Assembly: GCF_900102745.1 (NCBI RefSeq)
Contig: NZ_FMZF01000001.1
Span: 372,001-436,000, forward strand
Direction: 5' to 3'
DNA from: Geodermatophilus telluris
GTDB taxonomy: Bacteria > Actinomycetota > Actinomycetes > Mycobacteriales > Geodermatophilaceae
DNA: 64,000 nucleotides
The position numbers were made by a program, and so were the translations under genes. Positions 27,892-35,690 of this stretch are shown here, piece after piece (the stretch's first letter is position 1; each line of letters begins with the position of its first letter). Under the pieces are notes generated by a model. The model had not been told where the DNA came from and made no database searches. It was given only the letters and a program-made list of their open reading frames with translations.

Positions 27892-28713
27892 GTGACGTTC
27901 TCGGTCGTCGCCCGCGACCCCGCGACCGGGGAGATGGGCATCGCGGTCTCCTCGTGCATCCTCGCCGTCGGCCGCGCCGTGCCCAGCGCCCGTCCGGGGG
28001 TCGGGGTGGTCGCCGTCCAGGCCCGCAGTCCCCGCGGACTGGGCCCGGTGCTGCTGTCCGGGCTGGCCGAGGGCACCGCGCCGGCGGTGCTGGTGCGCCG
28101 GGCCGCGCACGCGGCCGAGGACGTCGACCGGCAGATCGCCGTCCTCGACGTCTCCGGCGTGGTGGCCGCCGACACCGGGCCCGGCTCGTTCCCGGTCAGC
28201 GGTCACCAGGTCGGCGACGGGTGGAGCGTGCAGGGCAACATGCTCGCCTCGCCCGACGTGCTGCCGGCCATGGCGCGGGCCTGCGAGACCGCGCGCGGCG
28301 CGCTGCCCGACCGGCTGCTCACCGCCCTCGGCGCGGGCCAGGACGCCGGCGGCGACCTGCGCGGACGGCAGTCCGCGGCGCTGCTGGTGGTCAGCGGCGA
28401 GCCGGCGTCGGAGGAGGACGACGGGGTGCGGGTGGACCTGCGCGTCGACGACTCCGGCGACCCGGTCGCCCAGCTGCGCATGCTGCGCAACCTGCAGCGG
28501 GCCTACGACGAGCGCGACTACGAGACGCTGGCGCTGTTCGCCCCCGAGGGCGCCCGCGACCTCTACGCCGCGCTCGCCGCCTCCCGGCGCGGGGACCGGG
28601 TGGCGGCGCGGGCGGCGCTGGAGGCCGTCCGCGCCCGGCCCGGCTGGTCGGCGTGGCTGGCCTCGATGGCCGGGGACGCGCGGCTGTCGGCGGTGTCCCG
28701 GCTGCTGGGGTGA
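27892..28713 (+). CDS. DUF1028 family protein (Ntn-hydrolase-like)
   Basis: 273 residues. The opening TFSVVARDPATGEMGIAVSS and the segment SVQGNMLASPDVLPAMA are characteristic of DUF1028, a family with an Ntn-hydrolase-like fold and no settled function. C-terminal helical region (about 195-273). GTG at 27892 is 19 bases after scoB, so it is probably the third gene of that operon. It converges on the GT-B gene with only 7 bases between stops. Confidence 0.88.
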   Translation: MTFSVVARDPATGEMGIAVSSCILAVGRAVPSARPGVGVVAVQARSPRGLGPVLLSGLAEGTAPAVLVRRAAHAAEDVDRQIAVLDVSGVVAADTGPGSFPVSGHQVGDGWSVQGNMLASPDVLPAMARACETARGALPDRLLTALGAGQDAGGDLRGRQSAALLVVSGEPASEEDDGVRVDLRVDDSGDPVAQLRMLRNLQRAYDERDYETLALFAPEGARDLYAALAASRRGDRVAARAALEAVRARPGWSAWLASMAGDARLSAVSRLLG

Positions 28714-28720
28714 GCGGCGG

Positions 28721-29890
28721 TCAGCCGGCCGACCGGGCGGCGTGGGCCGCGACGACCCGCCGCAGCGCCTCCTCCATCCGCACCGCCGCGGCATCCCAGC
28801 TCAGCGCCTGCACGGCGGCCCGGGCACCCTGCGCCTCCTCGACCGACCCCGGGGCGCGCAGCAGGTCCTCGAGCTCGGCGGCGAAGTCCACGCCGGTCGA
28901 GGCGATGCGCAGGTGCGCCCGGATCTCCGGAGGCAGGCCCCGGCTGCCGATCGCCGTGGTGAGCACGGTGCGCCCGGCGGCCAGCGGCTCGAGGACCTTG
29001 TTGTTCACGCCGGCACCGCGGACGACCGGCGCCACGGTGGCGTGGGCCTCCTCGTAGACCCGGGCGAGCGAGTCGACGAAGCCCGCGTGCTCGACGAGGC
29101 GGCGCACCCGGTCCCAGCGGGCGTCCCCGGTCCCGCGGGCGCTCCGCGGGTCACCGGCGCCGAAGGTCCGCACCCGGGCGAGGACGTCGTCGGCCAGGTG
29201 CACCGCGACCTCCTCGACGAACCACTCGTAGGACTCCCGGTTGGGCGGGTAGCGCCAGTCGGCCAGCCAGGCGAGGTAGCCCCCGTCGGGCGGGGTGGTC
29301 AGGGGGAGGTCCAGCAGGCTGGACTCGATGCCGTTGGGCACGACGCTGTCCGGCGGCAGCCGCTTGACGTGCGCGCGGTCGACCTCGCCGTCCTCGCCGG
29401 AGATGTAGGTGACGGCGTCGGCCATGGGCAGCAGCACCTGCATGACCGGCACCAGCTGGGCGGCCTGGAACAGCGCGGAGGCCCGCTCGGCCGGCGTGCG
29501 CCTCGGCGCGGCCCCGACCAGCCGGTACGGGCTGTCGACGAGCTCCACCAGGACCGGGCGCCCGGTGCGCGCCAGCACCGGCATCATCGGCAGCACGAAC
29601 ACGTCGCCGAGCAGGACGACGTCGGCGGCCCGGGCGCGCTCGCGGAACGCCGGGGTGAGCGACAGCCGCCCGGCATTCGCGGCCGAGGAGATGCCCGGCG
29701 CGCCGGGGACGTCGAGCCGGTCGATCCGGTGTCCCCGGGCGGCGAGCGCCTGCAGCAGGTTGTCGCGCCGCAACCGGCCGCCGGTGAGCGCGGTGTGCGG
29801 GCCGTAGCTGGTGGCGGCGAAGATCCGCAGCGGCGCGGCCGACGACTCCGGGTGGGGCTGGGGTGACGGTGCGTCGGTGCTGCCGGACAT
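28721..29890 (-). CDS. GT-B fold glycosyltransferase (family 4/1-like)
   Basis: 389 residues. N-terminal domain with FAATSYGPHTALTGGRLRRDN, C-terminal donor domain with PNGIESSL and the EPLAAGRTVLTT segment where GT4 enzymes bind the nucleotide sugar; GAGVNNKVLEPLAAG resembles the E-x7-E region. Donor and acceptor are unknown. It stands alone on the minus strand with TAGCGT 6 bases before ATG 29890, so it is probably leaderless. Confidence 0.85.
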   Translation of the reverse strand: MSGSTDAPSPQPHPESSAAPLRIFAATSYGPHTALTGGRLRRDNLLQALAARGHRIDRLDVPGAPGISSAANAGRLSLTPAFRERARAADVVLLGDVFVLPMMPVLARTGRPVLVELVDSPYRLVGAAPRRTPAERASALFQAAQLVPVMQVLLPMADAVTYISGEDGEVDRAHVKRLPPDSVVPNGIESSLLDLPLTTPPDGGYLAWLADWRYPPNRESYEWFVEEVAVHLADDVLARVRTFGAGDPRSARGTGDARWDRVRRLVEHAGFVDSLARVYEEAHATVAPVVRGAGVNNKVLEPLAAGRTVLTTAIGSRGLPPEIRAHLRIASTGVDFAAELEDLLRAPGSVEEAQGARAAVQALSWDAAAVRMEEALRRVVAAHAARSAG

Positions 29891-29896
29891 GGCCCG

Positions 29897-29902
29897 ACGC
29901 TA
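29897..29902 (-). promoter_or_regulatory. -10 element (TAGCGT) of the leaderless GT-B gene promoter
   Basis: TAGCGT on the minus strand ends 6 bases before ATG 29890. Confidence 0.5.
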
Positions 29903-29951
29903 GCAATCGCTCGGACACCCGGCCGACAGGCCGCGCCCGGCAGGCGGAGGC

Positions 29952-30227
29952 TCCTCAGCCGCCTGCCGGGAGCAGGTGCTCCCCGGTCGACCGGTGCGGC
30001 GCCAGGACCGGGGACCGCCGCGCTGCCCGGCCGGACGGCGACGCCAGCCGAGCCCTCCGGGGTGGCGCCGACGTCGACGTGCCCGTGCGGCAGGGCGACG
30101 GCGCCGAGGTCGAGGACGGCCCCCGGGTCCAGGGGTGGTCGGTGGAGGCGTCGGCGAGCACCGCGGCGGCGGCCGGGACGTCGTCGGGCCCGGCCGGACG
30201 CACGTGCAGGGTCGTCTCGCTCCGCAC
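29952..30227 (-). pseudogene. Decayed GNAT acetyltransferase remnant
   Basis: From GTG at 30227 the reading begins TLHVRPAGPDDVPAAAAVLA, a clear GNAT N-terminus, and runs to about DHPWT. Coding-like sequence then continues in another frame (GAVLDLGAVALPHGHVDVG, then AGVAV), with typical high-GC codon use, before similarity fades. The usual acetyl-CoA-binding segment (R/Q-x-x-G-x-G/A) is absent. It lies 8 bases after the copA stop. I read it as a frameshifted and internally deleted gene; an accidental resemblance cannot be ruled out for the second half. It fills most of the 344-base gap 29891-30234. Confidence 0.4.
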
Positions 30228-30234
30228 GGCCGGC

Positions 30235-33200
30235 TCAGGCGGCCTCGACGGTGAACGGCACGGTGACCACGTTCCCGTCGGCGAGGCGGAACTGGGCCCA
30301 CAGTCGGTACGTCCCGGCTGTCGGGAACTCGGCGTGCACGTCGAGCTCCGGACCGAACGTCTGCCCGGGCAGGGCGAGGACCGGCCGACCGGACGTGTCC
30401 TCGACCTCGGCGTGCTCGTGGGCGAACGTCGCGCCGTCGGCCCGCACGACCACGACGTGGCCGGCGGCGGCGAGGTACGGCTGCAGGTCGTCGACGGGTC
30501 GGCCGGTCGCCGCGTCGGTGACTCTGAATCCCAGGTCGCTGACGCCCCCGACCTCGACGTCCCCCTCGAGCTCGACCCGGACGCCGTCGACGGCCACGGT
30601 GCGCGGCCCGGCGGTCGGCACCACCGGCGCCGGCGCGCTGCCGGCCACGGTGACCACCTGCCGCTGGTGGACGTCGCTCATCTCGCCCTGCCGCCGGAAC
30701 TCGGTGTCGACGACGTACCGGCCCGGAGTGGGGAAGGTGACGTCCACGGCGAGCTGCCCGGGCTCGCCGGTCGGCTCCGGGTGGACGTGGGCGAACGTGC
30801 CGAGGTCCTCGCGGGTGGCGATGAGGTGCATCCACGCCTCGTGGCTGCGGGTGAGGTCCTCGACCGGCTCGCCGGAGGCGGCGTCGACGACGGTGGCGAC
30901 GACGCGGGTGGGCCGGCCGGGCGCCACCTGCGCGGGCAGCTCGAGCCGGACCTCGACCCCGGCATCGGCGGCCTCGGCGGGTGGCACCTCGGCGGTCATC
31001 ATCTCGCTCATCGCCGGGCGCATCGGCATGCCGGTGCCCTGCACCCAGGCGAGCTGGCCGTTCATGCCGCGCTCGGCGAACTCCATCCGGCTCACCGCGG
31101 TGAGGCCGGTGCCGAGCGCGAGGGCGACGACGGCGACACCGGTCAGGTAGGCGTACTGGCCGAGCCGCGCCCGCGCCGGCAGGTGCAGGACCTCCTCGAC
31201 GGTCGCCGGGCGGCGGAACCGCCGCAGCCGCAGTGCGTTGGTCAGCACGCTGACCGAGCTCATCGCCATTGCCGCGCTGGCCAGGACCGGGTCGAGCAGC
31301 AGCCCGTTCCAGGCGTACAGCGCGCCGGCGGCGACCGGGACGAGCAGCAGGTTGTAGCCGAACGCCCAGGCCAGGCCCTGCTTCATCGTGGTGACCGTGC
31401 GCCGTGACAGGGCGATCGCCGACACGATGCCGCGCAGGTCCCCGCCGACGAGGGTGATGTCGGAGGCGGCGATGGCCACGTCGGCGCCGGTGCCGACGGC
31501 GATGCCGACGTCCGCGGCGGAGAGAGCCGGGGCGTCGTTGACCCCGTCGCCCGCCATCGCGACGACGTGCCCCCGTGCCTGCAACTCGCGGACCGCCGCG
31601 GCCTTGTCGGCCGGCAGCACCTCGGCGAGGACGTGCTCGATGCCGACCTGGCCGGCGACGGCCCGCGCGGTCGCGCTGGTGTCACCGGTCAGCATCCACA
31701 CCTGCACGCCCAGCGCCTGCAGCTGTGCGACGGCCTCGGCCGACTCGGGCCTGACCGTGTCGGCGACCGCGATCGTCGCGGCCGGCCGACCGTCGACGGC
31801 GACGAGCACCGGGGTCTGTCCGGCAGCGGCGGCAGCGGCGGCGGCGCCCGCCAGCCCCGACGGGTCCACCCCGCGCGCCTCCATCAGCGCCGCGTTGCCG
31901 ACCAGGACCGATCGGCCGTCGACGACCGCGTCGATGCCGTGCCCGGGGACGGCGTCGAAGGAGCCGAGCGGGGGACGACGGAGTCCCCGGTCCCTGGCGG
32001 CAGTGGTGATCGCCTCGGCGACGGGGTGCTCGCTGCCGGTCTCGGCGGCGGCGACCAGGGCGAGCACGTCGTCCTCGCTCCAGCCACCGGTGGTCGTCAC
32101 CGAGGTCAGGGCCGGCCTGCCGCGGGTGAGGGTGCCGGTCTTGTCCAGGACGACGGCGGTGACCCGGCGGGCGGTCTCCAGCGCGTCGCCGTCGCCGATC
32201 AGGATGCCGAGCTCGGCGGCCCGGCCGGTGCCGACCATGACCGCGGTCGGCGTGGCCAGCCCGAGCGCGCAGGGGCAGGCGATGATCAGCACGGCGATGG
32301 TGGTGGTGATCGCCATCGTGAGCCGGCCGGTGTCCGGGCCGAACAGCGCCCACGCGACGAACGTGGCCGCGGCCAGCAGCAGCACGACCGGCACGAACCA
32401 GGCCGAGACCCGGTCGGCGAGCCGCTGCATCGGCACCTTCGCGCCCTGTGCGTCCTCGACCAGGCGGACGATCTGCGCCAGCGCGGTGTCCCCGCCGACC
32501 GCGGTGGCGCGCACCACCACCGTGCCGGTGCGGTTGAGCGTCGCGCCGATCACGGTGTCGCCGACCGACCTGTCCACCGGCAGGCTCTCCCCGGTCAGCA
32601 TGCTCTCGTCGACCGCCGTCGCCCCGTCGGTGACCACGCCGTCGACCGGCACCTTCTCCCCCGGCCGCACCCGCACCCGGTCGCCGACGACGACCTGCTC
32701 GACCGGGACGTCGACCTCCGCACCGTTGCGCAGCACCCGCGCGGTCCTCGGGGCGAGCCCGACCAGTGACGTGATCGCGGCTGCGGTGCGCTTCTTCGCC
32801 CGGCCCTCCAGCCACCGGCCCGCCAGGACGAGGGCGAGGATGACCAGCGAGGTCTCGAAGTACACGTGCAGCGGCAGGCCCCAGCGCTCGGCGGCGGCCG
32901 GCCACAGGGTGACGAAGGCGCTGTAGAGGTAGGCGACGCCGGTGCCGAGGGCGACGAGGGTGTTCATGTTCGTCGACCGGTGCCGGGCCGCGGTCCAGGC
33001 GGCCCGGTAGACCTCCCGGCCGGCCCAGGACTGGACGACGGTGGCCACGACGAGGATCGCCGGCATCAGCCAGTCCATCGTGTCCAGGTACAGCGGCACG
33101 TACATGAGGACCATCAGCCCGAGCCCGACGGCCAGGGTGACCTGCCACCTCCGCCGCAACCCGGTGAGGTGTGCGTCGTCGTCGGCGGTCGGGGCGTCGG

Positions 33201-33477
33201 CCGGCCCGGTCGCGGGCTGCGCCTCGCGGCGCGGGGTCGCGGTGTAGCCGGCGCGGGCCACCGCGGCGGTCAGCTCGTCGAGGCCGACGTGCTGCGGGTC
33301 GAACCGGACGGTGGCCACCTCGGTGGCCAGGTTGACCTCCGCGGCGGACACCCCGTCCACCCGGCGGAGGGCCTTCTCCACCCGGCCGACGCAGGAGGCG
33401 CAGGTCATGCCACCGATCTCCAGCGTGCACGAGGCCGGGGCCTCGCTCGCGGCCGGGAGGGGCGCGGTCGTCGTCAT
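30235..33477 (-). CDS. copA: Copper-exporting P1B-type ATPase with extra exoplasmic C-terminal extension
   Basis: 1080 residues against about 750-800 usual. N-terminal HMA domain with GMTCASC (Cys26, Cys29), eight core membrane helices, TGES actuator motif, the Cu site ACPCALG, DKTGTLT phosphorylation site, [14 protein letters not shown], and MSS in the last core helix. After that a further hydrophobic helix (about 776-796) precedes some 280 extra residues: a Met-rich stretch ([13 protein letters not shown]) and two related beta domains, with [19 protein letters not shown] and [16 protein letters not shown]. The odd additional helix would put this part outside the cell. Cu(I) export is well supported; the extension may receive copper. 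ATG 33477 has AGGAG 8 bases upstream. Third gene of MFS-copZ-copA. Confidence 0.93.
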   Translation of the reverse strand: MTTTAPLPAASEAPASCTLEIGGMTCASCVGRVEKALRRVDGVSAAEVNLATEVATVRFDPQHVGLDELTAAVARAGYTATPRREAQPATGPADAPTADDDAHLTGLRRRWQVTLAVGLGLMVLMYVPLYLDTMDWLMPAILVVATVVQSWAGREVYRAAWTAARHRSTNMNTLVALGTGVAYLYSAFVTLWPAAAERWGLPLHVYFETSLVILALVLAGRWLEGRAKKRTAAAITSLVGLAPRTARVLRNGAEVDVPVEQVVVGDRVRVRPGEKVPVDGVVTDGATAVDESMLTGESLPVDRSVGDTVIGATLNRTGTVVVRATAVGGDTALAQIVRLVEDAQGAKVPMQRLADRVSAWFVPVVLLLAAATFVAWALFGPDTGRLTMAITTTIAVLIIACPCALGLATPTAVMVGTGRAAELGILIGDGDALETARRVTAVVLDKTGTLTRGRPALTSVTTTGGWSEDDVLALVAAAETGSEHPVAEAITTAARDRGLRRPPLGSFDAVPGHGIDAVVDGRSVLVGNAALMEARGVDPSGLAGAAAAAAAAGQTPVLVAVDGRPAATIAVADTVRPESAEAVAQLQALGVQVWMLTGDTSATARAVAGQVGIEHVLAEVLPADKAAAVRELQARGHVVAMAGDGVNDAPALSAADVGIAVGTGADVAIAASDITLVGGDLRGIVSAIALSRRTVTTMKQGLAWAFGYNLLLVPVAAGALYAWNGLLLDPVLASAAMAMSSVSVLTNALRLRRFRRPATVEEVLHLPARARLGQYAYLTGVAVVALALGTGLTAVSRMEFAERGMNGQLAWVQGTGMPMRPAMSEMMTAEVPPAEAADAGVEVRLELPAQVAPGRPTRVVATVVDAASGEPVEDLTRSHEAWMHLIATREDLGTFAHVHPEPTGEPGQLAVDVTFPTPGRYVVDTEFRRQGEMSDVHQRQVVTVAGSAPAPVVPTAGPRTVAVDGVRVELEGDVEVGGVSDLGFRVTDAATGRPVDDLQPYLAAAGHVVVVRADGATFAHEHAEVEDTSGRPVLALPGQTFGPELDVHAEFPTAGTYRLWAQFRLADGNVVTVPFTVEAA

Positions 33478-33741
33478 CTCCGGGTCTCCTGGTCGGACGG
33501 GGTCCTGTGGGTGGACCGATGCTCGGCGGCGGGCTCCCCGGCTCGGACCGGGAGAACCGCCAGGTCCGGGGCGGGCGGTCAGCTCCGGGCGGCCGCGTCT
33601 GCGTCGAGCAGCTGCTCGTCCGCTGGGGCGTGGAGGTCGGCGACGTCGACGCGCAGCGGTTCCACCGGTGGGGCGCGGCCAGGGCGGCGAGGACGGGGGT
33701 GCGGCGGCGGGGCGCCGGGTGGTCCCCGCCGCCGCACGTGG
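33478..33741. other. Intergenic gap between copZ and copA
   Basis: 264 bases with no credible gene. It holds the copA ribosome site and, at 33544-33568, an imperfect dyad CGGACC-13-GGTCCG of unknown meaning. No recognisable CsoR or CueR operator was found. Confidence 0.4.
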
Positions 33742-33975
33742 TCACGGGACGAGGGACCAGCCGGCCTCGTCGACCGCGGCGGCGATGTCGGCGCGGTCCA
33801 GCGGTGCGGCGGCGGTGACGGTGACCGTGCCGGTGGCCAGGTCGACGGTGACGGTCTCGACGCCGGCCACGGCGGCGATCTCCGCGGTGACCGCCCGCCG
33901 GCAGTGGTCGCAGGTCATGCCGGTGACGGTGAAGGTGGTCGAGCCGACGAAGGTGCGGGGCGTGTCGGACAGCAC
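33742..33975 (-). CDS. copZ: Copper chaperone, HMA domain (CopZ-like)
   Basis: 77 residues, one heavy-metal-associated domain. FTVTGMTCDHCRRAV contains the Cu(I)-binding C-x-x-C, and VTVDLATGTVTVTA and AAVDEAGW are typical of the fold. It would deliver Cu(I) to the N-terminal domain of CopA. GTG at 33975 has GAGGAG five bases upstream, 35 bases after the MFS gene stop, so it belongs to the same unit. Confidence 0.92.
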   Translation of the reverse strand: MLSDTPRTFVGSTTFTVTGMTCDHCRRAVTAEIAAVAGVETVTVDLATGTVTVTAAAPLDRADIAAAVDEAGWSLVP

Positions 33976-34010
33976 GGGGACTCCTCGGGGTCGGTGGTGG
34001 GTCGGAGGGC

Positions 34011-35564
34011 TCAGCGGCCGTGGGCGTGGGCGTGGGCGTGGGCGTGGCCGTGGGCACCGTGGCCGTGGGCACCGTGGCCGTGGGCACCGTGGCCGTGACC
34101 CGCGGCGCCGGCGGCCGGCCGGCCGCCCGGCACGGTGAGCGCGGTGAGGACGACCAGCGCGACCAGGACGGCGGCGGTGGCGGCGAAGGCGCGGCCGTAG
34201 CCGTCGACCAGGCCGGCGGTGGTGGCGAGGTCACCGGCGACGGCGGCGAGCCCGGCGACGCCGAGGGCGGCGCCGATCTCGTGGCCGGTCATCACCAGCC
34301 CGCTCGCCACGCCGGAGCTCTCGTCCGGGACGTCGCCCATCGCGGCGACCGCGATCGCCACGAACACCGGCCCGACGCCGGCGCCGACGAGCAGGAGGCC
34401 GGGAAGCACGTCGGCGGCGTAGGAGGTGCCGCCGGCGCGCGTGGCGAGCAGCAGGGCACCGCCGGTCGTGACGACCAGGCCGCCCAGGATCAGCGTGCGG
34501 GCGCCGGCCCGGCCGATGACCCGGGACGCGACGGCGGCGGAGGCGGTGATCGCGGCGGCCAGCGGCAGGAACTGCAGGCCCGCCACGACGGGGGACGAGC
34601 CGAGGACGTCCTGCAGGTAGAGCGAGCTCAGGAAGACGGCGCCGACCACCACACCGGTGACGCCGGCCATGACCCCCGAGGCGGAGACCAGTGACCGGGT
34701 GCGCCAGGTCGCCGGGGGCACGAGGGGGTCGGCGGCCCGGCGCTCGAGCCGGGCGAACGCGGTGAGCAGCACCGCGGCGGCGCCCAGCGCGAGCCAGGTG
34801 CGCGGCGCGGTCCAGCCGGCCGAGCGGGTGGCCTCGATGCCCGACACCAGGGCCAGCAGCCCGCCGACGAGGGTGAGCGCCCCGGGGACGTCGAGGCGGC
34901 GCAGCGCGCCGGGCCGGGTGGCGCCGCGGGCGACGGTGCGCAGGGCGCCGGCGACGACGGCGATCCCGATCGGCACGTTCACGAGGAAGACCGCGCGCCA
35001 GCCGAGTGCGCTGGTCAGCGCCCCGCCGAGGAGCACGCCGGCGGCGATGCCGAGGCTGCCGACGGTGCCCCAGACCGCCAGCGCCGTCTGCCGCTGCCTG
35101 CCGGCGTAGGCGGTCATGACGACGGACAGCGCCGCAGGGGTGAGGAGTGCGGCGCCGGCGCCCTGCGCGGCGCGGGAGACGACCAGCATCCACGGCTCCT
35201 GGGCGAGCGCGCTGGCCAGGGACGCAGCGGTGAACAGGCCGACGCCGGCGAGGAAGGTCGCCCGGCGGTCGACCAGGTCCGCGATCCGCCCACCGAGCAG
35301 CAGCAGGCCGCCGGAGAGCAGCACGTAGGCGCTGACGGTCCACTGGTAGTCGGCGGCCGAGAGGTGCAGGCCGCGGCCGATCGACGGGAGCGCGACGTTC
35401 ACCACGGAGACGTCGAGGACCACCATCACCTGGGCGGCGATCACGAGGGCGAAGACCGTCCACGGCCGGCGCGGCTCCTCGGCGGGCGTCCCGTGCGGGG
35501 TGGGTGCCGGGCCGGGGTGCCCGTGGCGGTGGGTCACCGGTTCGACGGTGGGGTGGGCCGACAT
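34011..35564 (-). CDS. MFS exporter, DHA2 family, with histidine-rich N- and C-terminal tails
   Basis: 517 residues, 14 helices expected for DHA2 (EmrB/QacA-type) drug:H+ antiporters. WTVFALVIAAQVMVVLDVSVVNVALPSI and WQ/YQWTVSAYVLLSGGLLLLGGRIADL are motif regions, and GAGAALLTPAALSVV is motif C. Both ends are unusual: N-terminal THRHGHPGPAPTPHG and a C-terminal tail of about 30 residues with 12 histidines in G-H, A-H and G-A-H repeats. Location before copZ-copA suggests metal binding or sensing, or export of a metal complex; the substrate is unknown. ATG 35564 has AGGAGG upstream. Confidence 0.88.
   Translation of the reverse strand: MSAHPTVEPVTHRHGHPGPAPTPHGTPAEEPRRPWTVFALVIAAQVMVVLDVSVVNVALPSIGRGLHLSAADYQWTVSAYVLLSGGLLLLGGRIADLVDRRATFLAGVGLFTAASLASALAQEPWMLVVSRAAQGAGAALLTPAALSVVMTAYAGRQRQTALAVWGTVGSLGIAAGVLLGGALTSALGWRAVFLVNVPIGIAVVAGALRTVARGATRPGALRRLDVPGALTLVGGLLALVSGIEATRSAGWTAPRTWLALGAAAVLLTAFARLERRAADPLVPPATWRTRSLVSASGVMAGVTGVVVGAVFLSSLYLQDVLGSSPVVAGLQFLPLAAAITASAAVASRVIGRAGARTLILGGLVVTTGGALLLATRAGGTSYAADVLPGLLLVGAGVGPVFVAIAVAAMGDVPDESSGVASGLVMTGHEIGAALGVAGLAAVAGDLATTAGLVDGYGRAFAATAAVLVALVVLTALTVPGGRPAAGAAGHGHGAHGHGAHGHGAHGHAHAHAHAHGR
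34020..34094 (-). repeat. Tandem repeats encoding the histidine-rich tail
   Basis: Four perfect copies of the hexamer gtgggc (34020-34043), a variant gtggcc, then three perfect copies of a 15-mer gtgggcaccgtggcc (34050-34094). On the minus strand they encode Ala-His and His-Gly-Ala units. Such repeats can change copy number by slippage. Confidence 0.92.
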
Positions 35565-35677
35565 GGCTCCTCCTCGGGGGCGGGGGTTGGTCGGCTGCCA
35601 CGGTCACCGCCGACGGGGGCGCTCACGCCGGTGGAACGGCCGGGTTCTCCGTGCCCGGACGAGACCGGTCCGGTCGG

Positions 35678-35683
35678 TACGGT
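35678..35683 (+). promoter_or_regulatory. -10 element (TACGGT) of the leaderless LAL regulator promoter
   Basis: TACGGT ends 7 bases before GTG 35691. The 126-base divergent region with the MFS gene also contains an 8-bp palindrome GACCGGTC at 35663-35670, just upstream of this -10. Confidence 0.55.
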
Positions 35684-35690
35684 CGGGCGC

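Noticed and set aside
30235..35564. Copper module as a recently acquired island.
   Set aside because: Base and codon use look like the neighbours by eye and no integrase, repeat or tRNA border was found. Only the GNAT remnant hints at a junction.
35663..35670. Palindrome GACCGGTC as an operator for the LAL regulator.
   Set aside because: An 8-bp GC-rich palindrome is expected often by chance here, and no second copy was found at the other candidate targets.
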